6,421 bases of DNA from an uncultured Collinsella sp. (GCA_900550735.1 URTD01000114.1:1-6421), one strand, 5' to 3'. Shown: positions 1-5,863, counted from the stretch's first letter. Translations and numbers: made by a program. The notes: a model not told the origin generated them from the letters alone.

Positions 1-711
1 CGCAGCATCGGCAAGAACATGATCGAGGAGGCCTACGAGGCACTCGACTGCATCGAGGCGGACGACGCGGTTCACCTACGCGAGGAGCTGGGCGACGTGC
101 TCATGCAGGTCGTGCTGCATGCGCAGATTGCGGCGGACGCCGGCGAGTTTACGCTGGCCGACGTGGCGCGTGATATCGATGCCAAGCTCATCCGCCGTCA
201 TCCGCACGTGTTTGGCGATGTAGATGCCGACAGTTCCGACGAGGTACTCAAGATTTGGGACGAGGTCAAGCTTGCCGAGAGGGCTGCCAAGGACAAGGCC
301 GTGGCGGCAGGCGAGGCTGCGCCCGAGGGCCTGCTCGACGGCGTGCCCACGCATCTGCCGGCGCTGATGCAGGCGCAGAAGGTGTCGCGCAAGGCGGCTG
401 CCGTAGGCTTTGAGTGGGAGACGGTCCAGGATGTGTGGGACGAGGTCGCCGAGGAGCGTGCCGAGTTTGAGGCCGAGGCCCCTGGCTCGCCCGAGCGCGA
501 AATGGAGTTTGGCGATCTGCTCTTTGCCCTGGTCAACGTCGCGCGCAAGGAGGGTATCGACGCCGAGAGCGCCCTGCGCGCGAGCACGGCCAAGTTTCGC
601 CGTCGCTGGGCTGCGATGGAGCAGATGGCGGCCGATGCCCACGTGGATCTTGCCGAGCTTTCGACCCACGGCCTCAACGACCTGTGGGATGCCGCAAAGG
701 CGGAGGAGTAA
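1..711 (+). CDS. mazG: Nucleoside triphosphate pyrophosphohydrolase MazG, 5' end cut off
   Basis: MazG hydrolyses (d)NTPs to the monophosphate and pyrophosphate in the cytosol, removing damaged or surplus nucleotides. The open frame enters from the left edge in phase 1, so the true start lies upstream; the ATG at 19 is internal. Numbering from the first visible codon, 236 residues show the duplicated MazG fold. Domain one has the metal-binding EExxE at 9-13, ExxD at 29-32 and the family signature KLIRRHPHVFGD. A linker (LPALMQAQKVSRKAA) leads to domain two, with EExxE at 151-155 and ExxD at 169-172. Aligned by memory to E. coli MazG (263 residues), about 30 N-terminal residues are missing, including the usual CPWD motif. 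Both metal sites look intact. An upstream fusion to a methylase domain, known in some Gram-positives, cannot be excluded. The gene ends before a hairpin terminator and is not co-transcribed by design with eno. Confidence 0.93.
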   Translation, partial: RSIGKNMIEEAYEALDCIEADDAVHLREELGDVLMQVVLHAQIAADAGEFTLADVARDIDAKLIRRHPHVFGDVDADSSDEVLKIWDEVKLAERAAKDKAVAAGEAAPEGLLDGVPTHLPALMQAQKVSRKAAAVGFEWETVQDVWDEVAEERAEFEAEAPGSPEREMEFGDLLFALVNVARKEGIDAESALRASTAKFRRRWAAMEQMAADAHVDLAELSTHGLNDLWDAAKAEE

Positions 712-715
712 GACT

Positions 716-761
716 GCGGGAACGACGGGCTGACACGCCTCATCGTTCCCGCTAAATTTTT
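716..761 (+). terminator. Intrinsic terminator after mazG
   Basis: A perfect 10-base inverted repeat (GCGGGAACGA at 716-725, TCGTTCCCGC at 743-752) can be extended inward by GGGC/GCCT pairing. It is followed by TAAATTTTT at 753-761. It starts five bases after the mazG stop codon and separates mazG from eno. Confidence 0.85.
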
Positions 762-795
762 CGAAAATCAAGTGTATCCCTCGGCTAACTTAGGG

Positions 796-801
796 CATAA
801 T
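796..801 (+). promoter_or_regulatory. Candidate -10 box of the eno promoter
   Basis: CATAAT matches the TATAAT consensus at five of six positions. It lies in the only AT-rich stretch between the mazG terminator and eno. No convincing -35 hexamer sits 16-18 bases upstream (bases 772-779 read GTGTATCC), so the call rests on the -10 and its position. Transcription would begin near 808 and give a leader of about 93 bases. A direct repeat GGCTAACTTA flanks it, at 783-792 and 818-827. Confidence 0.45.
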
Positions 802-840
802 GCAAAAAGTGCGACATGGCTAACTTACGGAGACGCACCG

Positions 841-888
841 ATGGTGCACGGTCAGCAGGTCGCTTGCATCCACTACGTTTCCAAGTGA
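841..888 (+). CDS. Possible 15-codon leader ORF upstream of eno
   Basis: An ATG at 841 opens a 15-codon frame reading MVHGQQVACIHYVSK and ending with TGA at 886-888. A GGAG sequence at 829-832 lies eight bases before the ATG, good Shine-Dalgarno spacing. The stop codon shares its last base with the purine-rich eno ribosome-binding stretch (AGAGGGAG, 888-895). The ATG lies within a small hairpin (GCACC 835-839, GGTGC 843-847). This arrangement fits translational coupling or a regulatory leader, but so short a frame can occur by chance and no known leader peptide is recognised. Confidence 0.3.
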   Translation: MVHGQQVACIHYVSK

Positions 889-900
889 GAGGGAGACAAC

Positions 901-2178
901 ATGAGCGATATTTTGGACGTTTACGGTCGCGAGGTGCTCGACAGCCGCGGCAATCCCACCGTCGAGGTCGAGGTTGTGCTCGAGGACGGTAGCTTCGGTC
1001 GCGCGATGGTGCCTTCGGGCGCTTCGACCGGTGCCTTTGAGGCTTGCGAGCTGCGCGATGGCGACAAGGGCCGCTATCTGGGCAAGGGCGTTTCGCAGGC
1101 CGTCGAGCACGTCAACAACGAGTGCGCTAACGCCGTCGTGGGCCTCGACGCCTTCGACCAGCGCGCTGTCGATGCCGCGCTGATTGCCGCGGACGGTACC
1201 CCCAACAAGACCAAGCTCGGTGCCAACGCCATCCTGGGCGTGTCGCTGGCCACCGCGCGCGCCGCTGCCGAGTCGGCGGGCCTGTCGCTGTACCAGTACC
1301 TGGGTGGCGTCAACGCCCACCTGCTGCCCACGCCTATGATGAACATTCTCAACGGCGGCGTGCATGCCGATAATAACGTCGACTTCCAGGAGTTCATGAT
1401 CATGCCGGTGGGCGCCCCGAGCTTTGCCGAGGGCCTGCGTTGGTGCGCCGAGGTCTACCACACCCTCAAGGGCGTGCTGCACGAGGCCGGCCTGGGCGGC
1501 GGTGTGGGCGACGAGGGCGGCTTTGCCCCCAACCTTAAGACCAATGCCGAGCCGTTCGAGTACATCACCAAGGCCGTCGAGAAGGCTGGCTTTAAGCCCG
1601 GCGTCGACTTTATGTACGCCATGGATCCGGCGTCCACCGAGTTCTACAACGCTGAGACCGGTATGTACGAGCTCAAGGGCGAGGGCGTTGAGTACACGAG
1701 CGCCCAGATGGTCGATTACTGGGAGAAGCTCGTCGACACCTATCCCATCATCTCCATCGAGGACGGCATGGCCGAGGAGGACTGGGACGGCTGGAAGGCG
1801 CTGACCGACCGCATTGGCGACAAGGGCGACGACCTGTTCGTCACCAACACCGAGCGCCTCAAGAAGGGCATCGAGCTGGGTGCCGCCAACGCGATCCTGG
1901 TCAAGGTCAACCAGATCGGCACGCTCACCGAGTCGCTGGAGGCCATCGAGACCGCCAAGGAGGCCGGTTACGCTTGCATCGTGAGCCACCGCTCCGGCGA
2001 GACCGAGGACTCCACGATCGCCGACCTGGTCGTGGGCGTCAACGCCGGCCAGATCAAGTCGGGCGCCCCGTGCCGCAGCGACCGCATCGCCAAGTACAAC
2101 CAGCTCATCCGCATCGAGGACGAGCTCGAGGGCAGCGCGCGCTACGCCGGCAAGGCCGCGTTCTACAACATTCGCTAA
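901..2178 (+). CDS. eno: Enolase (phosphopyruvate hydratase), with a four-residue internal deletion
   Basis: Enolase interconverts 2-phosphoglycerate and phosphoenolpyruvate in glycolysis, in the cytosol. The 425-residue product begins with the family N-terminus (REVLDSRGNPTVE) and carries the flexible loop SGASTGAFEA. The expected catalytic residues are present: general acid E205 (VGDEGG), metal ligands D242, E287 and D310, base K335 (KVNQIG), H363 (SHRSGE) and K386 (GQIKSG). The ATG at 901 is preceded by AGAGGGAG at 888-895, five bases away. Odd feature: between E287 and D310 there are 23 positions, against 27 in E. coli (E290 to D317). IGDK runs straight into GDDLFVTN, so the usual IQLV/VQLV strand is missing. 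The K335 to D310 spacing is normal, so the loss is local. The gene has its own promoter region and terminator, as expected for a strongly expressed monocistronic gene. Confidence 0.97.
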   Translation: MSDILDVYGREVLDSRGNPTVEVEVVLEDGSFGRAMVPSGASTGAFEACELRDGDKGRYLGKGVSQAVEHVNNECANAVVGLDAFDQRAVDAALIAADGTPNKTKLGANAILGVSLATARAAAESAGLSLYQYLGGVNAHLLPTPMMNILNGGVHADNNVDFQEFMIMPVGAPSFAEGLRWCAEVYHTLKGVLHEAGLGGGVGDEGGFAPNLKTNAEPFEYITKAVEKAGFKPGVDFMYAMDPASTEFYNAETGMYELKGEGVEYTSAQMVDYWEKLVDTYPIISIEDGMAEEDWDGWKALTDRIGDKGDDLFVTNTERLKKGIELGAANAILVKVNQIGTLTESLEAIETAKEAGYACIVSHRSGETEDSTIADLVVGVNAGQIKSGAPCRSDRIAKYNQLIRIEDELEGSARYAGKAAFYNIR

Positions 2179-2251
2179 ACGGGCGAATTTGGCGAGGGGG
2201 AGGCTGACTCGGTTCCGCCCCCGCCTTGGCTGGACGCCGCAAAGCGCTGTG

Positions 2252-2283
2252 GGCGCTGGGCCATATGGCTCAGCGCCTTTTTT
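2252..2283 (+). terminator. Strong intrinsic terminator after eno
   Basis: An 11-base-pair stem (GGCGCTGGGCC at 2252-2262 with GGCTCAGCGCC at 2267-2277, one G-T pair) closes an ATAT loop and is followed directly by six T residues at 2278-2283. It lies about 75 bases after the eno stop. An open frame runs through it from a TTG at 2189, but translation starting upstream of this terminator is implausible. Confidence 0.95.
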
Positions 2284-2322
2284 ATGTCGAGCAAAGGCTG
2301 TCGAAGGCGGTGTGCGCGCTCG

Positions 2323-2331
2323 TGCTATAAC
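2323..2331 (+). promoter_or_regulatory. Extended -10 promoter for the divIC-like/ppx unit
   Basis: TGCTATAAC is an extended -10 element (TGn followed by TATAAC, five of six to consensus). It sits 40 bases after the eno terminator and 43 bases before the chosen ATG at 2375. No clear -35 is visible, which extended -10 promoters tolerate. Confidence 0.55.
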
Positions 2332-2374
2332 TAAAGGACTTAGCGCAAACAAACCTCAACCGCACAAGGCGCAC

Positions 2375-3136
2375 ATGGATCAGATTTACGACAACAGGTA
2401 CTATTCCGCCGGTTCGCGTGAGCCGTCGCCTCGCCGTGCGCGCACGGTGCAGCTCGGTGGGTCCGCCTACGCCGGCGCCGACCGCTCCATGCAACGCCCG
2501 ACAAGTACCTCGCGCCCCAATGCTCAAGTGAATACTTCGACAGATGGACCAGTGCGCCCGGCACGTTCGTCGCATGCTCAGCGCTCGTCGGCTCAAACGC
2601 ACGATAGGTCGAGCAGGCCCTCGAACCGTTTTTCGGGCTCGGACTTTATGCACTACGCCAACGACAACGCGGTGGTCAAGGCAATCTACGACTTTACCCA
2701 CGGTCCTCAGCGAGGGCTGTTTGTTGGCATTGTCGTTGCCCTGGCGCTCGTGAGCCTGTATTTCCCCGTGCGCGACCTGTATGTGGCAAAACGCTCGAGC
2801 GACATCTTGGCCAAGCAGGTTGAGATTCGCGAGCAATATAACGACGACCTGCAAAAAAGCGTCGACAAGCTGCTCTCGGAGGAGGGTATCAAGGATGCGG
2901 CATCCGAGGACTTGGGCCTGGTGATGCCAGGCGAGAAGAGGATTGAAGTGCAGGGCCTGGACGACGATTCGGATCCTTCGTCGAGCCAGAAGTCTTCAAA
3001 CGCCAAGAAGGCCAGCGAAGTTGCCAAGGAAATCGAAGAAGTCGGTAAGGACGCGCCGTGGTACATCCAGGCGCTCGACATGCTGTTTGGGTTTAACGGT
3101 GTCGAGGGCCAGACGGTCGTGTCAAACGGCAAATAG
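2375..3136 (+). CDS. Septum formation initiator, DivIC/FtsB-like membrane protein
   Basis: This is a single-pass membrane protein of the FtsB/DivIC septum-initiator family, whose members bridge other divisome proteins outside the membrane. With the ATG at 2375 the product has 253 residues. Residues 1-110 are hydrophilic, rich in Arg, Ser, Pro and Thr, and look disordered and cytoplasmic. Residues 114-132 form one hydrophobic segment (GLFVGIVVALALVSLYFPV). Residues 138-170 are heptad-like and predicted as coiled coil (SSDILAKQVEIREQYNDDLQ), followed by the family hallmark EDLGLVMPGE at 178-187 and a charged Ser/Lys tail ending near APWYIQALDMLFGF. The start was chosen because it follows the eno terminator and the extended -10, with AAGG at 2366-2369; a longer frame from TTG 2189 would cross the terminator. 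Classical DivIC/FtsB proteins are only about 100-125 residues, so both ends are extended. It shares a transcript with the phosphatase gene 20 bases downstream. Confidence 0.82.
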   Translation: MDQIYDNRYYSAGSREPSPRRARTVQLGGSAYAGADRSMQRPTSTSRPNAQVNTSTDGPVRPARSSHAQRSSAQTHDRSSRPSNRFSGSDFMHYANDNAVVKAIYDFTHGPQRGLFVGIVVALALVSLYFPVRDLYVAKRSSDILAKQVEIREQYNDDLQKSVDKLLSEEGIKDAASEDLGLVMPGEKRIEVQGLDDDSDPSSSQKSSNAKKASEVAKEIEEVGKDAPWYIQALDMLFGFNGVEGQTVVSNGK

Positions 3137-3156
3137 CGCCCGGAGGGGAGCCCGCA

Positions 3157-4158
3157 ATGACAAATTGCAAACGCTATAAGGTAGCCGCGATCGACCTGGG
3201 AACGGTGTCGTCGCGACTGGTGTTGGCCCAGGTCGAGGGCGGGGCGATCGTGGAATCGTCCAAGCATACCGAGATTACCGATCTGGGCGAGGGCGTGGAC
3301 GCGACGGGCCGCTTTTGCGAGGCGGCGGTCGAGCGCGTGCTCGCCGCATGCCGCATGTTTGTGGACGAGGCGCGTGCCTTTGGGGCCGCGTGCGTCTGCA
3401 CCACGTGCACGAGTGCCGCGCGCGATGCGTCCAACGCTGCGCTGCTGCTGGACGGCCTGCGCGATTTGGGGCTTGAGCCACAGGTGATTCCGGGCGAGGT
3501 CGAGGCGCGCCTGACATTTTTTGGCGTGGCGCACGACTTTGCCGGTGAACGCATTATCGTCGCCGATTCGGGCGGCGGCTCCACGGAGCTCGCGACGGGC
3601 GTGTACGCGCCGGAGCGCGGGGTCTTTGCGCTGGAGGGAACGCGCTCGCTGGACATCGGTTGCCGTCGCGTGACCGAGCGGTTTTTCTCTGCGCTGCCGC
3701 CGTCGACGAACGAGCTTGCGGTTGCCGCCGCGTGGGCGGGCGAGCAGTTCTCCGCCTATTTTGAGGGCCTGCCCAGCGACTTTGAGCGCGCCGAGCGCCT
3801 CGTCGCGGTGGGCGGTACCGTCACCACGCTCGTGGCGCTGGTCCACGAACTGGAGCCGTACGACTCGAGCTTTGTGCACCTGCGCGAGCTTTCGATGGAG
3901 CAGATCTCGGCCGCCATCGATCGTATATCTACGCTGGATGTGGAGGGTATCGCTGCGCTGCCGGGCGTGCAGCCCAAGCGCGCGGGCGTGATTCTGGCCG
4001 GCGCCGTGGTGATTCGCGAGCTCATGCGCGCCGGTGGCTACGATGCGCTCACCGTAAGCGAGAACAGCCTACTCGCCGGTATGGCCGCCACCATCAACGA
4101 GGTTCTCGACGGCGCGACTCCCACCATCGCCTGGACCCCCACTCTCAGCACCCTCTAA
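3157..4158 (+). CDS. Ppx/GppA family phosphatase (exopolyphosphatase or pppGpp phosphohydrolase)
   Basis: Members of this ASKHA-fold family remove terminal phosphate from polyphosphate or convert pppGpp to ppGpp in the cytosol. The 333-residue product shows the first phosphate-binding motif AAIDLGTVSSRL (10-21), the TCTSAARDA segment, GEVEARLTFFGV with the likely catalytic Glu at E116 (equivalent to E. coli PPX E121), and the second phosphate loop ADSGGGSTE at 136-144 with D137 and E144. A later VAVGGTVTTL motif and LPGVQPKRAGVI complete the two-domain core. The length matches the short actinobacterial and Aquifex-type enzymes and lacks the C-terminal HD-like domains of the 513-residue E. coli PPX. 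Small departures are Val in place of the common Asn in GTNS and Val for the first Glu of EEAR. A strong GGAGGGGAG lies at 3142-3150 before the ATG. Substrate preference cannot be read from the sequence. The gene follows the divIC-like gene by 20 bases, an arrangement I believe is common in actinobacteria near eno. Confidence 0.9.
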   Translation: MTNCKRYKVAAIDLGTVSSRLVLAQVEGGAIVESSKHTEITDLGEGVDATGRFCEAAVERVLAACRMFVDEARAFGAACVCTTCTSAARDASNAALLLDGLRDLGLEPQVIPGEVEARLTFFGVAHDFAGERIIVADSGGGSTELATGVYAPERGVFALEGTRSLDIGCRRVTERFFSALPPSTNELAVAAAWAGEQFSAYFEGLPSDFERAERLVAVGGTVTTLVALVHELEPYDSSFVHLRELSMEQISAAIDRISTLDVEGIAALPGVQPKRAGVILAGAVVIRELMRAGGYDALTVSENSLLAGMAATINEVLDGATPTIAWTPTLSTL

Positions 4159-4163
4159 ATAAT

Positions 4164-4226
4164 TTGCGGTGAAATACGGACTACAATCGCCCTTTCGGGC
4201 ACCAAACAGTCCCTATTCCACCGCAA
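4164..4226. repeat. Long imperfect palindrome with a nested hairpin after ppx
   Basis: The left arm TTGCGGTGAAATACGGACT (4164-4182) is complementary to AGTCCCTATTCCACCGCAA (4208-4226) at 17 of 19 positions. The interval holds a second perfect hairpin, GCCC (4189-4192) and GGGC (4197-4200) around TTTC. It begins six bases after the phosphatase stop codon, between convergent genes. It has no T-run on either side, so it is not a standard terminator, though it could still slow polymerase or protect mRNA ends. It resembles a REP-type extragenic palindrome. Confidence 0.75.
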
Positions 4227-4235
4227 CTCAACAGC

Positions 4236-4283
4236 CGGCACCTGGGGACGTTCCTTTTCTGCCGGCACCTGGGAACAGTCCTT
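4236..4283. repeat. 48-base intergenic repeat, copy A
   Basis: This copy matches 5744-5791 in the same orientation at 43 of 48 positions. It starts CGGCACCTGGGGACGTTCCT and contains the palindrome TGCCGGCA at 4260-4267. It is part of two head-to-tail units of about 27 bases (4234-4260 and 4261-4287) that share GCCGGCACCTGGG and a central TCCTT. Neither unit is coding. It lies just downstream of the ATPase pseudogene. Confidence 0.8.
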
Positions 4284-4303
4284 GCGGGGCGTCCCCACAG
4301 CGC

Positions 4304-5605
4304 CTATGCCAGCTTGTCGATCTGCCCAATCTCCCAAAGCGGAATATTGATGAGCATGCCCTCGTCTCTATATGCCGCCAGGGAGCTCCTCACGCAACGC
4401 TCGAGTTTGAATTTTTCGCAGGCTATTTTCAGACTCTTCGCTTTAAGGTTCTCTGCCGCCTTGACCTCAAGCGGAAGCACGGTTCCCGCATGGTCGATGG
4501 CAAAGTCGGTTTCGGCATTGCCGGAGGAGGATGACCAATACGCGGGAGTTTTGCCTTGGAGCAAAAGCTCCTGCGCGACGTATTGTTCGGTCAGCGAACC
4601 TTTGAACTCGGTAAAAACAGCGGATCCGTTAAGAACGATGGCCGGAGAGAGGCCGGAGAGTGCTCCGAGGATGCCGGTGTCGATGCAGAACAGCTTGAAG
4701 CCCGAGAGATCCTCGTAGCTTGTGAGCGGTGCTCTTAGGGCGGAAACACGTGGTACCTTATGAACGATTCCGTAGTCCGTGAGCCACTGGAGGCTTTCCT
4801 CGAAATCGCGTGCGCGCGCCCCGGGACGGAGCGCACCGTAGACGAACTTCTTGTTTTCCTTTGCGAGCTGGCCGGGAAGGGATTTCCAAACCAGCCTCAT
4901 GCGCTCGACGATGCGGGCTGGCGCATGCTTGCCAAAATCGGATTCGTAAGCTTCGATGATTTGCTGCTGAAGCCTGCGGGCCTCGATGAAATCGTGGGAG
5001 GCGGCGAAAGCGGAGACAACTTCTGGCATGCCACCGACAACGAGGTATTCCTTGAGCAGGCGCTCGAGCTTTTCGGAAACGTTTGCCAGCAGGTCCATGT
5101 CTGCGGCAAGGATGGCATCTGCGAGCGGATCGCCATCGACGGCACGAACGAACTCGACAAACCCCATGGGGCGCATGGTGAGCTGGTCAATCTTGCCGAC
5201 GGGGAACGACTCGTTTTCGCGTCGGAGCGCGAGCCCCATATAGGAGCCGGCTGCCACGATATGGTATTCCGGCGCCAGCTCGTTGAAGTATTTGAGCGAG
5301 GTGATGCCATGCGGTGCCTCTTGGATTTCGTCGAAGATGATGAGTGTGTCTGTCGGCGTTATGGTCTGGCCGCGCAGGAGCTCTATCTGGGAGATGATGC
5401 GTTTGGGGTCAAGGCTTCCGTCGAACAGCGAGCGTGCGCCCGGTTCGAGCATAAAGTCAAAACGGATGACGTTTTGATACTGCTGGCCTGCGAATTCGTT
5501 GAGAAGCTAGGTTTTTCCCGTCTGGCGGGCCCCCTTAAGCAGGAGGGGCTTGCGGTTTGCCCTAGATTTCCAAGCGATGAGTTCGTCCATTAGCTGTCGC
5601 TGCAT
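4304..5605 (-). pseudogene. AAA ATPase of the AAA_14/DUF4143 type, interrupted by one in-frame amber codon
   Basis: This gene encodes an ATP-binding protein of the common but functionally obscure AAA_14 plus DUF4143 family. Read from the ATG at 5605, it has 433 codons. The Walker A motif GARQTGKT is at residues 25-32, and codon 33 (plus-strand 5507-5509) is TAG where the family usually has an aromatic residue. The frame is then open to the final TAG at 4304-4306. Walker B (LIIFDE) is near 88-93, followed by AGSYMGLALRRE, the family's YLVVGGMPEVV and a DUF4143 tail with D367, E380 and K382 in AETDFAID...LPLEVKA, the usual nuclease-like D-ExK arrangement. AGGAGG at 5610-5615 supports the start. 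The ATG at residue 52 would give a product lacking Walker A. One substitution (TGG, TAC or TAT to TAG) explains the break, so it is recent, or read through, or a sequencing error. Base composition is less GC-rich than the neighbours, suggesting acquisition. Confidence 0.88.
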
Positions 5606-5609
5606 ACTG

Positions 5610-5615
5610 CCTCCT
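5610..5615 (-). promoter_or_regulatory. Ribosome-binding site fixing the ATPase start
   Basis: Plus-strand CCTCCT reads AGGAGG on the minus strand, four bases before the ATG at 5605. It is a full consensus site and favours this start over the ATG at 5590 (Met6). Its first two bases overlap the TAG stop of a small repeat-encoded frame (minus strand 5721-5614). Confidence 0.75.
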
Positions 5616-5628
5616 AACGATCATGGTT

Positions 5629-5650
5629 AGTATAAGACCGTCTCGGTCTT
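5629..5650 (-). promoter_or_regulatory. Candidate promoter and operator of the ATPase gene
   Basis: On the minus strand TATACT (plus 5629-5634) matches the -10 consensus at five of six positions and lies 24 bases before the ATG. The adjacent 17 bases form a perfect 7-base inverted repeat, AAGACCG (5634-5640) and CGGTCTT (5644-5650) around TCT, placed in the -10/-35 spacer where a repressor could bind. No good -35 hexamer is seen; its place is taken by the first unit of the 33-base array. Confidence 0.45.
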
Positions 5651-5747
5651 TCCATCGAAAAATGTGGGAGTAAACCACGTTTTTCCATCGAATAATGTGT
5701 GAGGCAACCACGCTTTTCCATCGAATAATGCGGGAGTTTAGGTCGGC
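5649..5747. repeat. Three-copy tandem repeat with a 33-base period
   Basis: The units start at 5649, 5682 and 5715, each beginning TTTCCATCGAAWAATGYGKG. The first two agree over nearly the whole 33 bases, including the AACCACG near the end; the third diverges in its last ten bases or so as it merges into repeat copy B. There are no spacers between units. The period is a multiple of three and all three minus-strand frames stay open through the array, giving 11-residue repeats such as MEKRGLLPHFS, FDGKTWFTPTF or HIIRWKNVVYS. It lies directly upstream of the ATPase promoter. Confidence 0.88.
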
Positions 5748-5791
5748 ACCTGGGGACGTTCCTTCTCTGCCGGCAGTTTGGAACACTCCTT
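5744..5791. repeat. 48-base intergenic repeat, copy B
   Basis: This is the partner of the copy at 4236-4283, in the same orientation and 1508 bases away. The first 31 bases differ at one position; the remaining differences cluster after TGCCGGCA (5768-5775), where CCTGGG is replaced by GTTTGG. With copy A it brackets the ATPase gene and its tandem array. The following bases, 5792-5825, show nothing recognisable. Confidence 0.8.
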
Positions 5792-5825
5792 GTTTTGGTG
5801 CAAATTAGCTACCCTTGCATCAGAA

Positions 5826-5863
5826 AACGGCGCCCGCCGGCGATGTTGCCGGCGGGCGCCGTT
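5826..5863 (-). terminator. Intrinsic terminator of galT
   Basis: A perfect 16-base-pair stem (5826-5841 with 5848-5863, core ACGGCGCCCGCCGGC) encloses a GATGTT loop. On the minus strand the stem runs into TTTTCTG, the T-run expected for transcription coming from galT. The plus-strand side continues GTCGTGTAGG, without a T-run, so it works mainly in the minus direction. It lies 46 bases beyond the galT stop; that gap holds nothing else visible. Confidence 0.88.

Noticed and set aside
820..2352. 510-codon minus-strand open frame opposite eno
   Set aside because: It is antisense to a clear enolase gene with high third-position GC, and its Leu/Val/Gly/His-rich sequence has no family features; it is a codon-bias shadow.
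2189..2374. N-terminal extension of the DivIC-like protein from TTG 2189
   Set aside because: It would run through the eno terminator and upstream of the extended -10 promoter; the sequence has no family similarity.
3157..4158. Loss of activity in the Ppx/GppA protein because of GTVS and GEVEAR variants
   Set aside because: The catalytic Glu (E116) and the phosphate-loop residues D137 and E144 are kept, and the varied positions are not fixed across the family.
4164..4226. Intrinsic terminator of ppx
   Set aside because: The palindrome is stable but neither side has a T-run.
5507..5509. Programmed recoding (selenocysteine, pyrrolysine or frameshift site)
   Set aside because: The codon is TAG, not TGA; no recoding machinery or specific downstream structure is recognised, so simple nonsense mutation is the plainer reading.
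4760..5593. 277-codon plus-strand open frame
   Set aside because: It lies opposite the ATPase, which has the recognised motifs on the minus strand; the plus frame shows none.
5649..5747. CRISPR array
   Set aside because: Units follow each other with no unique spacers, there are only three, and no cas genes are present.
5562..5786. 74-codon minus-strand frame with RWK repeats
   Set aside because: It has no ribosome-binding site, begins inside repeat copy B, and is open because the 33-base unit lacks stops in any frame; it overlaps the ATPase start out of frame.
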